Positions 16,273 through 23,963 of a stretch of DNA of 28,351 nt are shown piece by piece. Under the pieces are notes generated by a model. It worked only from the letters and a program-made list of their open reading frames with translations. It was not told the origin of the DNA and did no database searches. The DNA comes from Bacteroidales bacterium (GTDB taxonomy: Bacteria; Bacteroidota; Bacteroidia; Bacteroidales; Muribaculaceae). Positions within the stretch are counted from its first letter, which is position 1; each line of letters starts with the position of its first letter. The stretch spans positions 1 to 28,351 of the forward strand of contig DXXM01000040.1 of the NCBI GenBank assembly GCA_019416285.1. The letters are read 5' to 3'. A program made the translations under genes and the position numbers.

Positions 16273-16310
16273 TTTTTTACTGGTATTTTCTTGGTTGATA
16301 GATTCTATCG

Positions 16311-16341
16311 CAAAATTAAGCCAAAAAAACGTCACATCCAA
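16311..16341 (-). promoter_or_regulatory. Promoter of the HIT-family gene
   Basis: On the minus strand TTG (16341-16339), 20 nt, then TAATTTTG (16318-16311) matches the Bacteroidetes consensus. It fixes the start of the HIT gene at 16272, with a leader of about 30 nt. Confidence 0.7.
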
Positions 16342-16393
16342 CCTCAAGGTTCTAAAATTGATGTCATTTATATCCGTATTTTGTGTTAGTGTT

Positions 16394-16423
16394 TTGATTT
16401 TAGGTATTTATAATGTATATTTG
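16394..16423 (+). promoter_or_regulatory. Promoter of the mntA-hepT pair
   Basis: TTG at 16394-16396, a 19-nt spacer and TATATTTG at 16416-16423 fit the Bacteroidetes consensus well. The predicted start near 16430 leaves a leader of about 17 nt. Confidence 0.75.
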
Positions 16424-16446
16424 CGGCATATAATTGGAATTGAACG

Positions 16447-16749
16447 ATGGTAAATCCGGCAATAGACAAAATACTTCCTCTTATAAGAGATTTTTTTGCA
16501 ACCCAGCCAGTATCAAAGGCTTGGTTGTTCGGATCATGTTCGAGAGGAGAGGAAACAGCCGGAAGCGACATCGATTTGCTGGTGAGGTATGAACCGGGCT
16601 CACGCATATCATTGCTGACCATCTCACGTATGATATGCCATCTTTCGAAAATCGTCGGGCGAAAGGTCGATATAGTCGAGGACGGCCGGCTCATGCCGTT
16701 TGCCGTATCTTCAGCGAATCATGATAAAATCCTGATTTATGAGAGATAG
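16447..16749 (+). CDS. mntA: MntA-type minimal nucleotidyltransferase antitoxin
   Basis: A 100-aa minimal nucleotidyltransferase. The catalytic signature GSX10DXD is complete: Gly29-Ser30 in LFGSCSRG, Asp41 and Asp43 in GSDIDLL, with the third acidic residue Asp75 in KVDIVEDG. In characterised MntA/HepT pairs this protein transfers AMP to a tyrosine of the HEPN partner and so blocks its RNase activity. The gene overlaps the HEPN gene by 11 nt, as expected for such pairs. Base composition looks somewhat more AT-rich than the housekeeping neighbours, consistent with acquisition as a mobile defence or stress module, though this is only an impression from the sequence. Confidence 0.88.
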   Translation: MVNPAIDKILPLIRDFFATQPVSKAWLFGSCSRGEETAGSDIDLLVRYEPGSRISLLTISRMICHLSKIVGRKVDIVEDGRLMPFAVSSANHDKILIYER

Positions 16750-17086
16750 ACTTAACGATAGAAATCGGCTGTCGCATATCCTTGATGCCATTGATGTGAT
16801 TATGGCCAATAAGTATGTCTATGAATGTGCCGTGTCGGATCCGATTATTTTCTTTGGTTTCGTAAAACATATAGAAATAATAGGTGAGGCGGTGTATAAA
16901 CTGACCAAAGAATATCGGGCCTCTCATCCCGAAGTGGAGTGGGATGCTATCGAGGGAATGAGACATGTGCTTGTCCATGGCTATTATACTATTCGTCCTG
17001 AACAGCTGTGGGCTACCATAGTCGATGATATTCCTTTGTTAAAGCCTTTGATACAGAAACTTTATGAAGAATATGATTTAAAATAG
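16739..17086 (+). CDS. hepT: HepT-type HEPN RNase toxin (DUF86)
   Basis: A 115-aa all-helical HEPN protein of the DUF86 family, the usual partner of MntA. The RX4HXY motif is intact as RHVLVHGY with Arg75, His80 and Tyr82; Arg and His form the RNase active site and the Tyr is the AMPylation target in characterised pairs. The other family block FVKHIEIIGEAVYKLTKEY is also present. The start overlaps the mntA end by 11 nt, implying coupled translation and stoichiometric antitoxin. A strong terminator follows at 17089. All catalytic residues are present in both partners, so the module is predicted to be active. Confidence 0.9.
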   Translation: MRDRLNDRNRLSHILDAIDVIMANKYVYECAVSDPIIFFGFVKHIEIIGEAVYKLTKEYRASHPEVEWDAIEGMRHVLVHGYYTIRPEQLWATIVDDIPLLKPLIQKLYEEYDLK

Positions 17087-17088
17087 CG

Positions 17089-17124
17089 TCTCCTTGTCAC
17101 TGATGGTGTATAAGGAGATTTTTT
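17089..17124 (+). terminator. Rho-independent terminator after hepT
   Basis: TCTCCTT (17089-17095) pairs with AAGGAGA (17112-17118), with an inner CAC/GTG pairing, followed directly by six T (17119-17124). It begins 3 nt after the hepT stop. Confidence 0.85.
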
Positions 17125-17189
17125 ATCATTTTTTCTTGCTATGAATCAATGCGGTGACTGAGCGGGGTACCGATTTCGACTGAATTTCA

Positions 17190-17219
17190 TTGTCGGTTGA
17201 AATAAACTTAATAACTTTG
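17190..17219 (+). promoter_or_regulatory. Promoter of panB-ribB
   Basis: TTG at 17190-17192, a 19-nt spacer and TAACTTTG at 17212-17219 match the Bacteroidetes consensus. The leader would be about 68 nt; no riboswitch fold was recognised in it. Confidence 0.7.
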
Positions 17220-17294
17220 TCCGACCAAATGAAATGCTCCGGAGAGGGGTATTTTGCAAATCAATTCTCATAACTTAATACTCAAAGAAATACA

Positions 17295-18116
17295 ATGTCG
17301 ACATATACTGTTGAGGACCCGCGTAAGGTGACCACACGCCGCCTTATGGAAATGAAATCAAAGGGTGAGAAGATTGCTATGCTCACAGCCTATGATTATT
17401 CGATGGCCAAACTTATCGACGAGGCCGGTATGGACGCCATACTTATCGGCGATTCCGCCGCCAATGTCATGGCAGGCTATCCCACGACTCTTCCGATGAC
17501 TCTCGACCAGATGATTTATCACGCGCAGTGTGTGTCGCGCGGAGTCAAGCGTGCTCTTGTGGTGTGCGATATGCCATTCGGCACCTATCAGGGCAATTCA
17601 ATAGAGGCTCTCAATTCCGCCGTCCGCATCATGAAGGAAAGCGGTGCCGAGGCTGTCAAGATTGAAGGCGGCATAGAGATTATAGAATCGGTGGAGCGCA
17701 TTTTGAGCGCAGGTATTCCGGTCATGGGCCATCTCGGGCTCACTCCGCAGAGCATCAACAAGTTCGGCACTTACAATGTCCGTGCCCGCGATGAGGCTGA
17801 GGCCAACAAACTCATCGAGGATGCGAAACTGCTCGAAAAGGCAGGCTGCTTTGCCGTGGTGCTTGAAAAAATTCCCGCAGCTCTCGCTACCAAGGTATCC
17901 GAGAGTCTGTCGATTCCCACTATCGGCATCGGTGCCGGCAACGGATGCGACGGCCAGGTGCTCGTGATGCAGGACATGCTCGGTATCAACAAAGGTTTCT
18001 CTCCCCGTTTCCTTCGCCGCTACGCTGACCTCGGCACAATCATCGAGGACGCCGTGGGCAACTATATCAAGGATGTCAAGAGCACAGATTTCCCCAACGA
18101 GAGCGAGCAGTATTGA
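17295..18116 (+). CDS. panB: Ketopantoate hydroxymethyltransferase
   Basis: PanB (273 aa) adds a hydroxymethyl group from methylenetetrahydrofolate to 2-oxoisovalerate, the first committed step of pantothenate and coenzyme A synthesis. It is a TIM barrel needing magnesium. The metal and substrate residues expected from the family lie in LIGDSAANVMAGY (Asp53), VVCDMPFGTYQG (Asp92) and VKIEGG (Glu124), and the catalytic glutamate is in VVLEKIPAAL. Signatures MLTAYDYSMAKLIDEAG and GHLGLTPQSINKFGTY are typical. It has its own promoter and is followed 54 nt later by ribB. Confidence 0.97.
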   Translation: MSTYTVEDPRKVTTRRLMEMKSKGEKIAMLTAYDYSMAKLIDEAGMDAILIGDSAANVMAGYPTTLPMTLDQMIYHAQCVSRGVKRALVVCDMPFGTYQGNSIEALNSAVRIMKESGAEAVKIEGGIEIIESVERILSAGIPVMGHLGLTPQSINKFGTYNVRARDEAEANKLIEDAKLLEKAGCFAVVLEKIPAALATKVSESLSIPTIGIGAGNGCDGQVLVMQDMLGINKGFSPRFLRRYADLGTIIEDAVGNYIKDVKSTDFPNESEQY

Positions 18117-18170
18117 AATCCCATAGTGGTTTGCAACCATTAGATACCTTAAAATTGATTTATTGAATTT

Positions 18171-18797
18171 ATGTCAGAATTTATAAAACTCGACACGGTA
18201 GAGGAAGCTGTCTCCGCCATACGGGAGGGGCAGTTCGTGATAGTTGTCGATGATGAAAATCGTGAGAATGAGGGAGATCTGATTATCGCGGCAGAGAAAA
18301 TCACGCCTGACAAGGTCAATTTCATGCTCACAAACGGGCGCGGGGTGCTGTGTGTGCCTCTCACCATCTCCCGTTGCAGGGAACTTGGTCTGACGCATCA
18401 GGTAGAGGACAATACTTCACTTCTCGGAACACCTTTCACCATCACTGTCGACAAAATTGAAGGATGCACTACCGGTGTGAGTGCTCATGATCGCGCGGCG
18501 ACTATCAATGCTCTCGCCGATCCAGCATCTACGGCGACTACTTTCGGACGCCCGGGCCACATCAATCCGCTGTATGCCAACGATGAGGGCGTTCTCGGCC
18601 GCGACGGTCACACGGAGGCTGCCATAGACCTCGCCCGTCTTGCCGGACTTCAGCCTGCCGCCGCTCTGATTGAGGTACTCAATCCCGACGGCACCATGGC
18701 GCGTCTTCCGCAGCTAAGAAAATTCGCCGACGAGTGGGGCCTGAAGCTGATTTCCATCGCCGACCTGATTGATTACCGCCGGAAAAACGCACTGTAA
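18171..18797 (+). CDS. ribB: 3,4-dihydroxy-2-butanone 4-phosphate synthase
   Basis: RibB (208 aa) converts ribulose 5-phosphate to 3,4-dihydroxy-2-butanone 4-phosphate plus formate, supplying the xylene ring carbons of riboflavin. The hallmark acidic loop VVDDENRENEGDL (Asp27-Asp36), TTGVSAHDRAATI and DGHTEAAIDLARLAG are all present. It is a stand-alone RibB, without the GTP cyclohydrolase II domain that is fused in RibBA proteins of many bacteria; RibA must be encoded elsewhere. It probably shares a transcript with panB and is followed by a strong bidirectional terminator. No FMN riboswitch was seen upstream. Confidence 0.96.
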   Translation: MSEFIKLDTVEEAVSAIREGQFVIVVDDENRENEGDLIIAAEKITPDKVNFMLTNGRGVLCVPLTISRCRELGLTHQVEDNTSLLGTPFTITVDKIEGCTTGVSAHDRAATINALADPASTATTFGRPGHINPLYANDEGVLGRDGHTEAAIDLARLAGLQPAAALIEVLNPDGTMARLPQLRKFADEWGLKLISIADLIDYRRKNAL

Positions 18798-18833
18798 GCC
18801 CCGGTTCAGAACTTAGTTTCTGTGTGAAGATAT

Positions 18834-18875
18834 AAAATCGCCGTTGCCATAGACGAATATGGCAACGGCGATTTT
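18834..18875. terminator. Bidirectional terminator between ribB and the sugar operon
   Basis: The arm 18834-18851 (AAAATCGCCGTTGCCATA) is the exact reverse complement of 18858-18875, with a 6-nt loop. A and T runs at the stem ends make it functional in both directions, serving convergent ribB and the transporter gene. Confidence 0.9.
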
Positions 18876-18895
18876 GTTGATTGTCAGGTCTTATG

Positions 18896-19909
18896 TCAGT
18901 TGGAGAGAGTGATTAACACAAGTCCGGCGATGAACAGCAGGAACATGGCTCCGATGAGTGAATATGTGCCTTTGGGGGCGCCTTTGAACTCTTTCCAGAC
19001 CCATACGCCCCATATCATAGCCACAATAGGAGCGGCATTGCTGAGTGCATAGGAGATGGCGGGATTGGCTGCGCTGGTGCCCATGAAACTGATGACCATA
19101 CCACCCATCCAGATGAATCCGCCGAGTATGCCTATGAGGTGAGTGCGGGTGCTTCCTGCAAGATAGTCGCTGAAAGACCTCTTGCTTCCCTCAAACGGAT
19201 GGCGCATCACGAATGTATTGAAAATCGGAGTGGTGATGAGCACACCGAGAGCGAAGAAGAATACTCCGGTGTAGGGGGCGAGGGTTCCTGTGCCGCCGCT
19301 CACATACATGGGATCGAGTGACTTAACCACAAGACCATAGAAGAATATCAGACCGATACCTGAGATGACCGCGAGCACAATGCCTTTGGTCGGGGTTTGC
19401 CTGCGGACGGTGGTCAGCTTGCCGTATGCCTTAGCGCAAAGGTAGATGGCAAGAATGATGATGACGACTCCTGTCCAGAGAAGTGCCTGATTGCCCGGAT
19501 AAGTCTGACCGGCGATGATGACGAGGAGATAGTTGAAGATTATGCCTCCTATCCATCCGAGACCGCCGCCGATAGGGAAACCTACCGACATACCGGCTAT
19601 GGCGATGGCCGCCGTAAGGAAGATATTGGCAAAGTTCCACACCATACCTCCGAGCATCGCGCACCCGGCGCTGCTCCAGTCAAGATTGGTGATGTCGTCG
19701 ATGAACGTGCGTCCCTCTCCAAGGGTGCCGAGTGTCAGAGCGGCGAGTGCGGCCGTCAGAAATACACCGATGGTGAAGTCCCAGTAGTAGAGCTCGAAAC
19801 TCCACTTGGGAGTGGAGACGAGCTTCTGTGTATTTGCCCATGAGCCCCAGCAGATGCAGCAGATGCAGCAGCAGATGATGGCGAGGACATAGTTATGGAC
19901 GAGTATCAT
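18896..19909 (-). CDS. GRP/RhaT-like sugar permease (DMT superfamily)
   Basis: A 337-aa integral membrane protein with about ten hydrophobic segments, resembling the glucose/ribose porter and L-rhamnose-proton symporter families. Typical blocks are CWGSWANTQKLV at the N-terminus, FELYYWDFTIGVFLTAAL, GGMVWNFANIFLTAAIAIAGMSVGFPIGGGLGWIGGI and AAPIVAMIWGVWVWKEFKGAP. It is the last gene of a five-gene carbohydrate operon, 38 nt after the isomerase, so it most likely imports that pathway's sugar; the substrate is not shown by the sequence. The first helix has six cysteines at residues 13-20, encoded by a TGC/ATC triplet repeat, which I do not expect from the family. Confidence 0.88.
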   Translation of the reverse strand: MILVHNYVLAIICCCICCICWGSWANTQKLVSTPKWSFELYYWDFTIGVFLTAALAALTLGTLGEGRTFIDDITNLDWSSAGCAMLGGMVWNFANIFLTAAIAIAGMSVGFPIGGGLGWIGGIIFNYLLVIIAGQTYPGNQALLWTGVVIIILAIYLCAKAYGKLTTVRRQTPTKGIVLAVISGIGLIFFYGLVVKSLDPMYVSGGTGTLAPYTGVFFFALGVLITTPIFNTFVMRHPFEGSKRSFSDYLAGSTRTHLIGILGGFIWMGGMVISFMGTSAANPAISYALSNAAPIVAMIWGVWVWKEFKGAPKGTYSLIGAMFLLFIAGLVLITLSN

Positions 19910-19947
19910 AGGAAACGGTATTTAGAGATCGGACTGAACGTTTCCTG

Positions 19948-21378
19948 TTATTCATGAACATAGAGATCCCAGCCGAGATAGTTCTCCACGGCTTCGCGGA
20001 GTATGTCTACAACATCGGTTCTCACCATAGCCACATGATGTTCGAAACCGTTTTTGCAGATGAACTTCATGAGTTTCTGAAGATTGTCGACCTTTGTCAC
20101 TGCGATGCAGCCGTCCATTCCGTAGGGATCGGCTGTGATTTCGCCCTTGCCGAGATAAGCCTTGATTTCGCCGAGTGTATCGTCGGTCGAGATGCGGAAG
20201 AATGTGAAGTCGCCGGGAGCGGCCTTGGCATATACGGCGCCGAAAGTGTTGATTTTGCCGAGTGTACGGCCGAGCACGCCGAGAGGACCGAGCTTGAGGT
20301 CATCTTTCATGAAGCTCTTGGGAGCGTTGCCGCAGTGGGTGCAGACGCAGCAGTTGCGGTCTTCTGCGAAGTTGTTGTTCCAGTCGAGAAGTGTGGATGC
20401 TTCCTTGGCTGCGAGCGAGAGTGCATACATCGACACGGCGCCGGCCACGTCTGTCTCGCAGGCGCATGGGAGGAGTTTGTCGCTGAGCATACTCATGGTC
20501 ACACAAGCGGCACAGCCGTAGTTTTGCTCAAGTGAATCCCAGCACTGGATAGCGCAGGCGTCGATTTCATTGGCCTCAATCCAGTCCTCGACAGCGAGAC
20601 CGAATTTGGCCTGGAGCGGGAGTTTCTCACGGTAATTGTCGGGAACCTTGGCGTATGCCGAGATTGCTTCCATCTTTTTGGCGAGACGCGGGTCATTGTC
20701 GTCGATACGGCGTGCGTTTTCAAGAATCTCGCTGAGGTCTACGGGTACAACGGTGATACCGCTTGCCTGAAGCAGCTTCTCGCTGAAGCGGCAGGTGTTG
20801 AAGCCGAGAGGACGGGTGCCTATCTGACCGATGCGGCAGTGGGTGAGTTTCTTGACTACGCGGCAGATTGCAGCGAAGCGGTTGATGTCCTGCATCAGCA
20901 GCGGGCTCTTGATTGAATATGTGTGGAGTGTGGTGTCGGTGAAGGGTATGCCGTACTGGTAGAGGTTGTTGCATACGGAAATTTTGCCACAGAAGGCGTC
21001 GCGGCGGCTGTCGAGGTCGACCTTGTCGTTTTCGTCGTCGCAGGCCTGAACAAGCACGGGCACATTGAGTTCGGCACGGCTGATGGCGTTGATGATGCCG
21101 ATCTCAAAACCGAAGTTGGGAAGCGAGACAATGATACCGTCGATTTCATCTCTGTATTTGCGGAAAAGTTCGGCGCATTTCTTGCCGTCCTCAAGTGTCT
21201 CCATCGAGCCGTCGGTAGGGGTATCGGCAGGGTCGAGAATCACATAACCATAGCCTGCTTTCTCAAGGTCGGAGAGGAGTGTCTCGCGGACGTCGATTGC
21301 GAGGTCAGAGTTGAAATAGGCGCGGGTTCCGATGATTATGCCGAAAGTTTCTTTGCCGTTGATAGCATCTTTTTTCAT
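19948..21378 (-). CDS. FucI/AraA-type aldose-ketose isomerase
   Basis: A 476-aa protein of the L-fucose/L-arabinose isomerase superfamily. Near the middle, IDACAIQCWDSLEQNYGCAACVTMSMLSDKLLPCACETDVAGAVSMYALSLAA carries the typical metal region, with Glu308 and Asp310 in CETD as likely ligands. The N-terminal half is the Rossmann-like domain (IDGIIVSLPNFGFEIGIINAI). Members interconvert aldoses and ketoses with manganese or similar metals. The sugar is unknown. Sitting behind a split transketolase and an FGGY kinase, it could make the ketose that the kinase phosphorylates; D-apiose to apulose is the hypothesis I favour, with D-arabinose or L-fucose as alternatives. Two exact 18-bp repeats lie just before the start. 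Confidence 0.85.
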   Translation of the reverse strand: MKKDAINGKETFGIIIGTRAYFNSDLAIDVRETLLSDLEKAGYGYVILDPADTPTDGSMETLEDGKKCAELFRKYRDEIDGIIVSLPNFGFEIGIINAISRAELNVPVLVQACDDENDKVDLDSRRDAFCGKISVCNNLYQYGIPFTDTTLHTYSIKSPLLMQDINRFAAICRVVKKLTHCRIGQIGTRPLGFNTCRFSEKLLQASGITVVPVDLSEILENARRIDDNDPRLAKKMEAISAYAKVPDNYREKLPLQAKFGLAVEDWIEANEIDACAIQCWDSLEQNYGCAACVTMSMLSDKLLPCACETDVAGAVSMYALSLAAKEASTLLDWNNNFAEDRNCCVCTHCGNAPKSFMKDDLKLGPLGVLGRTLGKINTFGAVYAKAAPGDFTFFRISTDDTLGEIKAYLGKGEITADPYGMDGCIAVTKVDNLQKLMKFICKNGFEHHVAMVRTDVVDILREAVENYLGWDLYVHE

Positions 21379-21385
21379 TGTAGTC

Positions 21386-21421
21386 GTTTTTTATTGGTTA
21401 TTAGTTTTTTATTGGTTATTA
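21386..21421. repeat. Tandem duplication of an 18-bp unit before the isomerase start
   Basis: GTTTTTTATTGGTTATTA occurs at 21386-21403 and again, without a gap, at 21404-21421. It lies 7 nt upstream of the isomerase ATG, inside the leader where translation initiation is set. Copy number could vary by slippage. Confidence 0.85.
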
Positions 21422-21489
21422 AATAGAAGATAAGAAATTTGATATGTGTGATAATCAGCGTTTTTAATGGTGTTGCGGAAACATATATC

Positions 21490-22971
21490 TCACCGGTTGA
21501 TGAGTTTCACGGCCTCGCACCAGCCCTTGTAGAGTTCCGATTTTTTCTCTTCGTCGGCTGCGGGAACGATGAGGTCGTCATTTGTGCGCATGGCGGCTGC
21601 TTCGTCGAGGCTTTTCCAGACACCGCGGGCCAGACAGTTCATGATTACTGCTCCGAAAGCAGAGGCTTCTTCGATGTCGGCGCGGTTGACAGGCACGTTG
21701 AGCATGTCGGCCTGGAATTGCATGAGATAATTGTTTTTGGTCGGCCCACCGTCGACGCGGAGTTCCGAGAGGCTTACTTCACCTGTACGGGTCATGGTGT
21801 CGACGAGGTCTTTTATCTGATAGGCAATGGCGTCGAGTGCCGCACGACAGATATGGCCCTTGGAGGTGGCAAGTGTCATTCCGACGATTGCTGCCTTGGC
21901 GTGTGAATTCCACCAGGGAGCACCGAGTCCGGCAAAAGCGGGTACGAAATAGACACCGCCGTTGTCAGGAACGCTCAGTGCGAAGCGCTCCACTTCAGCC
22001 GGAGAGTTGATGAGTTCGAGTTTGTCCGTGAGCCATTTTATCGTGGCGCCGGTACAGTGGATGTTTCCCTCGAAGGCGTAGTGGACTTTCCCAAGAGCGG
22101 CGAAACCTACCGATGTGACGAGTCCGGCCGGTGGTGTCAGGGCTTCGGTGCCGATATTGACCATCACGGATGAGCCGGTGCCGTAGGTGGCTTTACCCAT
22201 TCCGGCATTGAAACACATCTGACCCACAAGTGCGCCGTGTGAATCGCCGATTGCACCCGCAATGATGATCGGTTTGTCAAACAGACCTTCGATTGTTGTC
22301 TCGCCGAAAATAGAATCGGAAGGTCTGGCTTCGGGAAGCATCGATGCGGGGATACCGAAGATGTCGAGAAGCTCACTGTCCCAGTTGAGGGTATGGATAT
22401 TGAAGAGCAGTGTGCGCGATGCGTTTGTGTAGTCGCAGGCATGAACCTTTCCGCCCGTCAGTTTCCAGATGAGCCATGATTCCATGGTACCCATCAGCAG
22501 GTTACCGTTGGCGGCTGCAGCAGCTGCGCCATCCACATTGTCGAGAATCCATTTCACTCCTGTGGCGGAGAAGAACGGGTCAATCATCAGGCCGCTCTTG
22601 GCTCTGACAGTGGCCTCATGGCCGGCATCCTTGAGAGTCTTGCAGAGATCGGCGCCGCGCTGACACTGCCATACCACAGCATTGTAGATCGGTTTTCCGC
22701 TGTGGCGGTTCCACACCACCACGGTCTCGCGCTGGTTGGTGATTGCGAGCGAATATTCGCAGCCGCTGTCGGGTTTCTCTCCAATCAGTTTTCTGATTGC
22801 CGCGACAGTATTATTGTAGATTTCAACCGGGTCATGCTCAACCCATCCCTGGCGGGGATAATACTGGTGGTGTTCTATGTTGACTCGGTTGAGTAGTTTG
22901 CATTGTGCCGAGAAGAGCATGGCTTTCGTTGCCGAAGTGCTTTGGTCTATAGCTATGACTTGGTGATTCAT
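21490..22971 (-). CDS. FGGY carbohydrate kinase, glycerol-kinase-like but probably not for glycerol
   Basis: A 493-aa FGGY kinase close to glycerol kinase over its whole length (IAIDQSTSATKAML; WVEHDPVEIY; TNQRETVVVWNR; YGTGSSVMVN; VPAFAGLGAPWW; LRVDGGPTKNNYLMQFQADML). Of the residues that hold glycerol in E. coli GlpK, Arg and Glu (Arg81, Glu82), Trp (Trp101) and the catalytic base (Asp243) are kept. Three others differ: the Tyr in DPYFSG is Phe133, the Gln after the catalytic Asp is Ser244, and the Phe after GTGC is Ser268. The changes point to a different polyol or ketose. It lies between the transketolase subunits and the isomerase, and phosphorylating that isomerase's product is the likely role. 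Confidence 0.88.
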   Translation of the reverse strand: MNHQVIAIDQSTSATKAMLFSAQCKLLNRVNIEHHQYYPRQGWVEHDPVEIYNNTVAAIRKLIGEKPDSGCEYSLAITNQRETVVVWNRHSGKPIYNAVVWQCQRGADLCKTLKDAGHEATVRAKSGLMIDPFFSATGVKWILDNVDGAAAAAANGNLLMGTMESWLIWKLTGGKVHACDYTNASRTLLFNIHTLNWDSELLDIFGIPASMLPEARPSDSIFGETTIEGLFDKPIIIAGAIGDSHGALVGQMCFNAGMGKATYGTGSSVMVNIGTEALTPPAGLVTSVGFAALGKVHYAFEGNIHCTGATIKWLTDKLELINSPAEVERFALSVPDNGGVYFVPAFAGLGAPWWNSHAKAAIVGMTLATSKGHICRAALDAIAYQIKDLVDTMTRTGEVSLSELRVDGGPTKNNYLMQFQADMLNVPVNRADIEEASAFGAVIMNCLARGVWKSLDEAAAMRTNDDLIVPAADEEKKSELYKGWCEAVKLINR

Positions 22972-23030
22972 GATAAATTAAGGTATTGGGAGTCAGGTAT
23001 AATATAAAAAAGAAAAAGCACCAAGTCATA

Positions 23031-23957
23031 TCAGCCCTTGACAAATTCGAGCGCGCTTCTGACGATTCCGTCGGTATCCATGCCGTAGTGGGCAAAAATC
23101 TCTTTCGAGTTACCGTGAACCACATCTTCGTCCGGTATGCCGATGATTTTCACTGGGACAGGATTTTCGGCTATAGTCTCGGTCACAGCGCCTCCGAGAC
23201 CACCGAAACGGCTGTGTTCCTCTACAGTGATTATTCTGCCTGTCTCACGGGCCGCCTTGATGACGGCTTCGGTATCGAGCGGCTTCACGAATGCCATGTC
23301 AAGGACACGGGCGCTGATACCGAGTTCGCGCAGACGCAGTCCGGCGTGGTATGCGTGGTAGACTGTCTCTCCCGTACCGATAATGGTGAGGTCTGTACCG
23401 TCGAGGAGCATATTGGCTTTACCGAATTCGAAGCTGAAATCATCATTTTCATACACATCGGGCACATCCGCACGTCCTACGCGGACATAGACCGGTTCGG
23501 GACGGTTGACGAGCATTTCGACGAGGCGGCGGGTCTGGCGGGCGTCGCAGGGAAGCACGACATTCATGCCGGGGAACGTACGGAGGGCGGCTATGTCATG
23601 AAGACTGTGGTGGGTGGCACCGAGGGCACCGTAAGCCACACCGCCGCTGACACCCAGTATTTTCACGTTTGTGCGGTTGTAGGCCACATCGACTTTTACC
23701 TGTTCGAGACTGCGGGCCACATAGAAGCATGCCGGACCGCAGACGTATGCTTTTTTGCCACACATTGCGAGACCGGCCGATATGCCTACAGCGTTCTGCT
23801 CGGCAATACCACATTCCACAAACTGGTCCGGAAGTTCTTTGGCGAAGTCGCCGAGGGTCACTGAGCCGCGGGCATCAGTTGTCACCGCTATAATATCTTT
23901 ATCTTTGCGCGCGAGTTCAAGCAAAGTTTCTGTAAAGGCTTTTCTGCAGGCTTTCAT
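23031..23957 (-). CDS. Transketolase C-terminal subunit
   Basis: A 308-aa protein equal to the pyrimidine-binding and C-terminal domains of transketolase. The glutamate that activates thiamine diphosphate is Glu53 in ECGIAEQNAVGISAGLA. Other blocks are GGVAYGALGATHHSLHDIAALR, VRVGRADVP and TVEEHSRFGGLGGAVTETI. It starts 6 nt after the N-terminal subunit, so the two are expressed together and must form one active enzyme. Split transketolases occur both as general pentose phosphate enzymes and as specialised ones; apulose 4-phosphate transketolase (EC 2.2.1.13) is one specialised two-subunit type. The operon context favours a specialised role. Confidence 0.92.
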   Translation of the reverse strand: MKACRKAFTETLLELARKDKDIIAVTTDARGSVTLGDFAKELPDQFVECGIAEQNAVGISAGLAMCGKKAYVCGPACFYVARSLEQVKVDVAYNRTNVKILGVSGGVAYGALGATHHSLHDIAALRTFPGMNVVLPCDARQTRRLVEMLVNRPEPVYVRVGRADVPDVYENDDFSFEFGKANMLLDGTDLTIIGTGETVYHAYHAGLRLRELGISARVLDMAFVKPLDTEAVIKAARETGRIITVEEHSRFGGLGGAVTETIAENPVPVKIIGIPDEDVVHGNSKEIFAHYGMDTDGIVRSALEFVKG

Positions 23958-23963
23958 AATTTC

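Noticed and set aside
21490..22971. Plain glycerol kinase (glpK)
   Set aside because: Overall similarity is high, but three glycerol-contact positions differ and there is no glycerol facilitator or glycerol-3-phosphate dehydrogenase nearby; the operon context is aldose/ketose metabolism.
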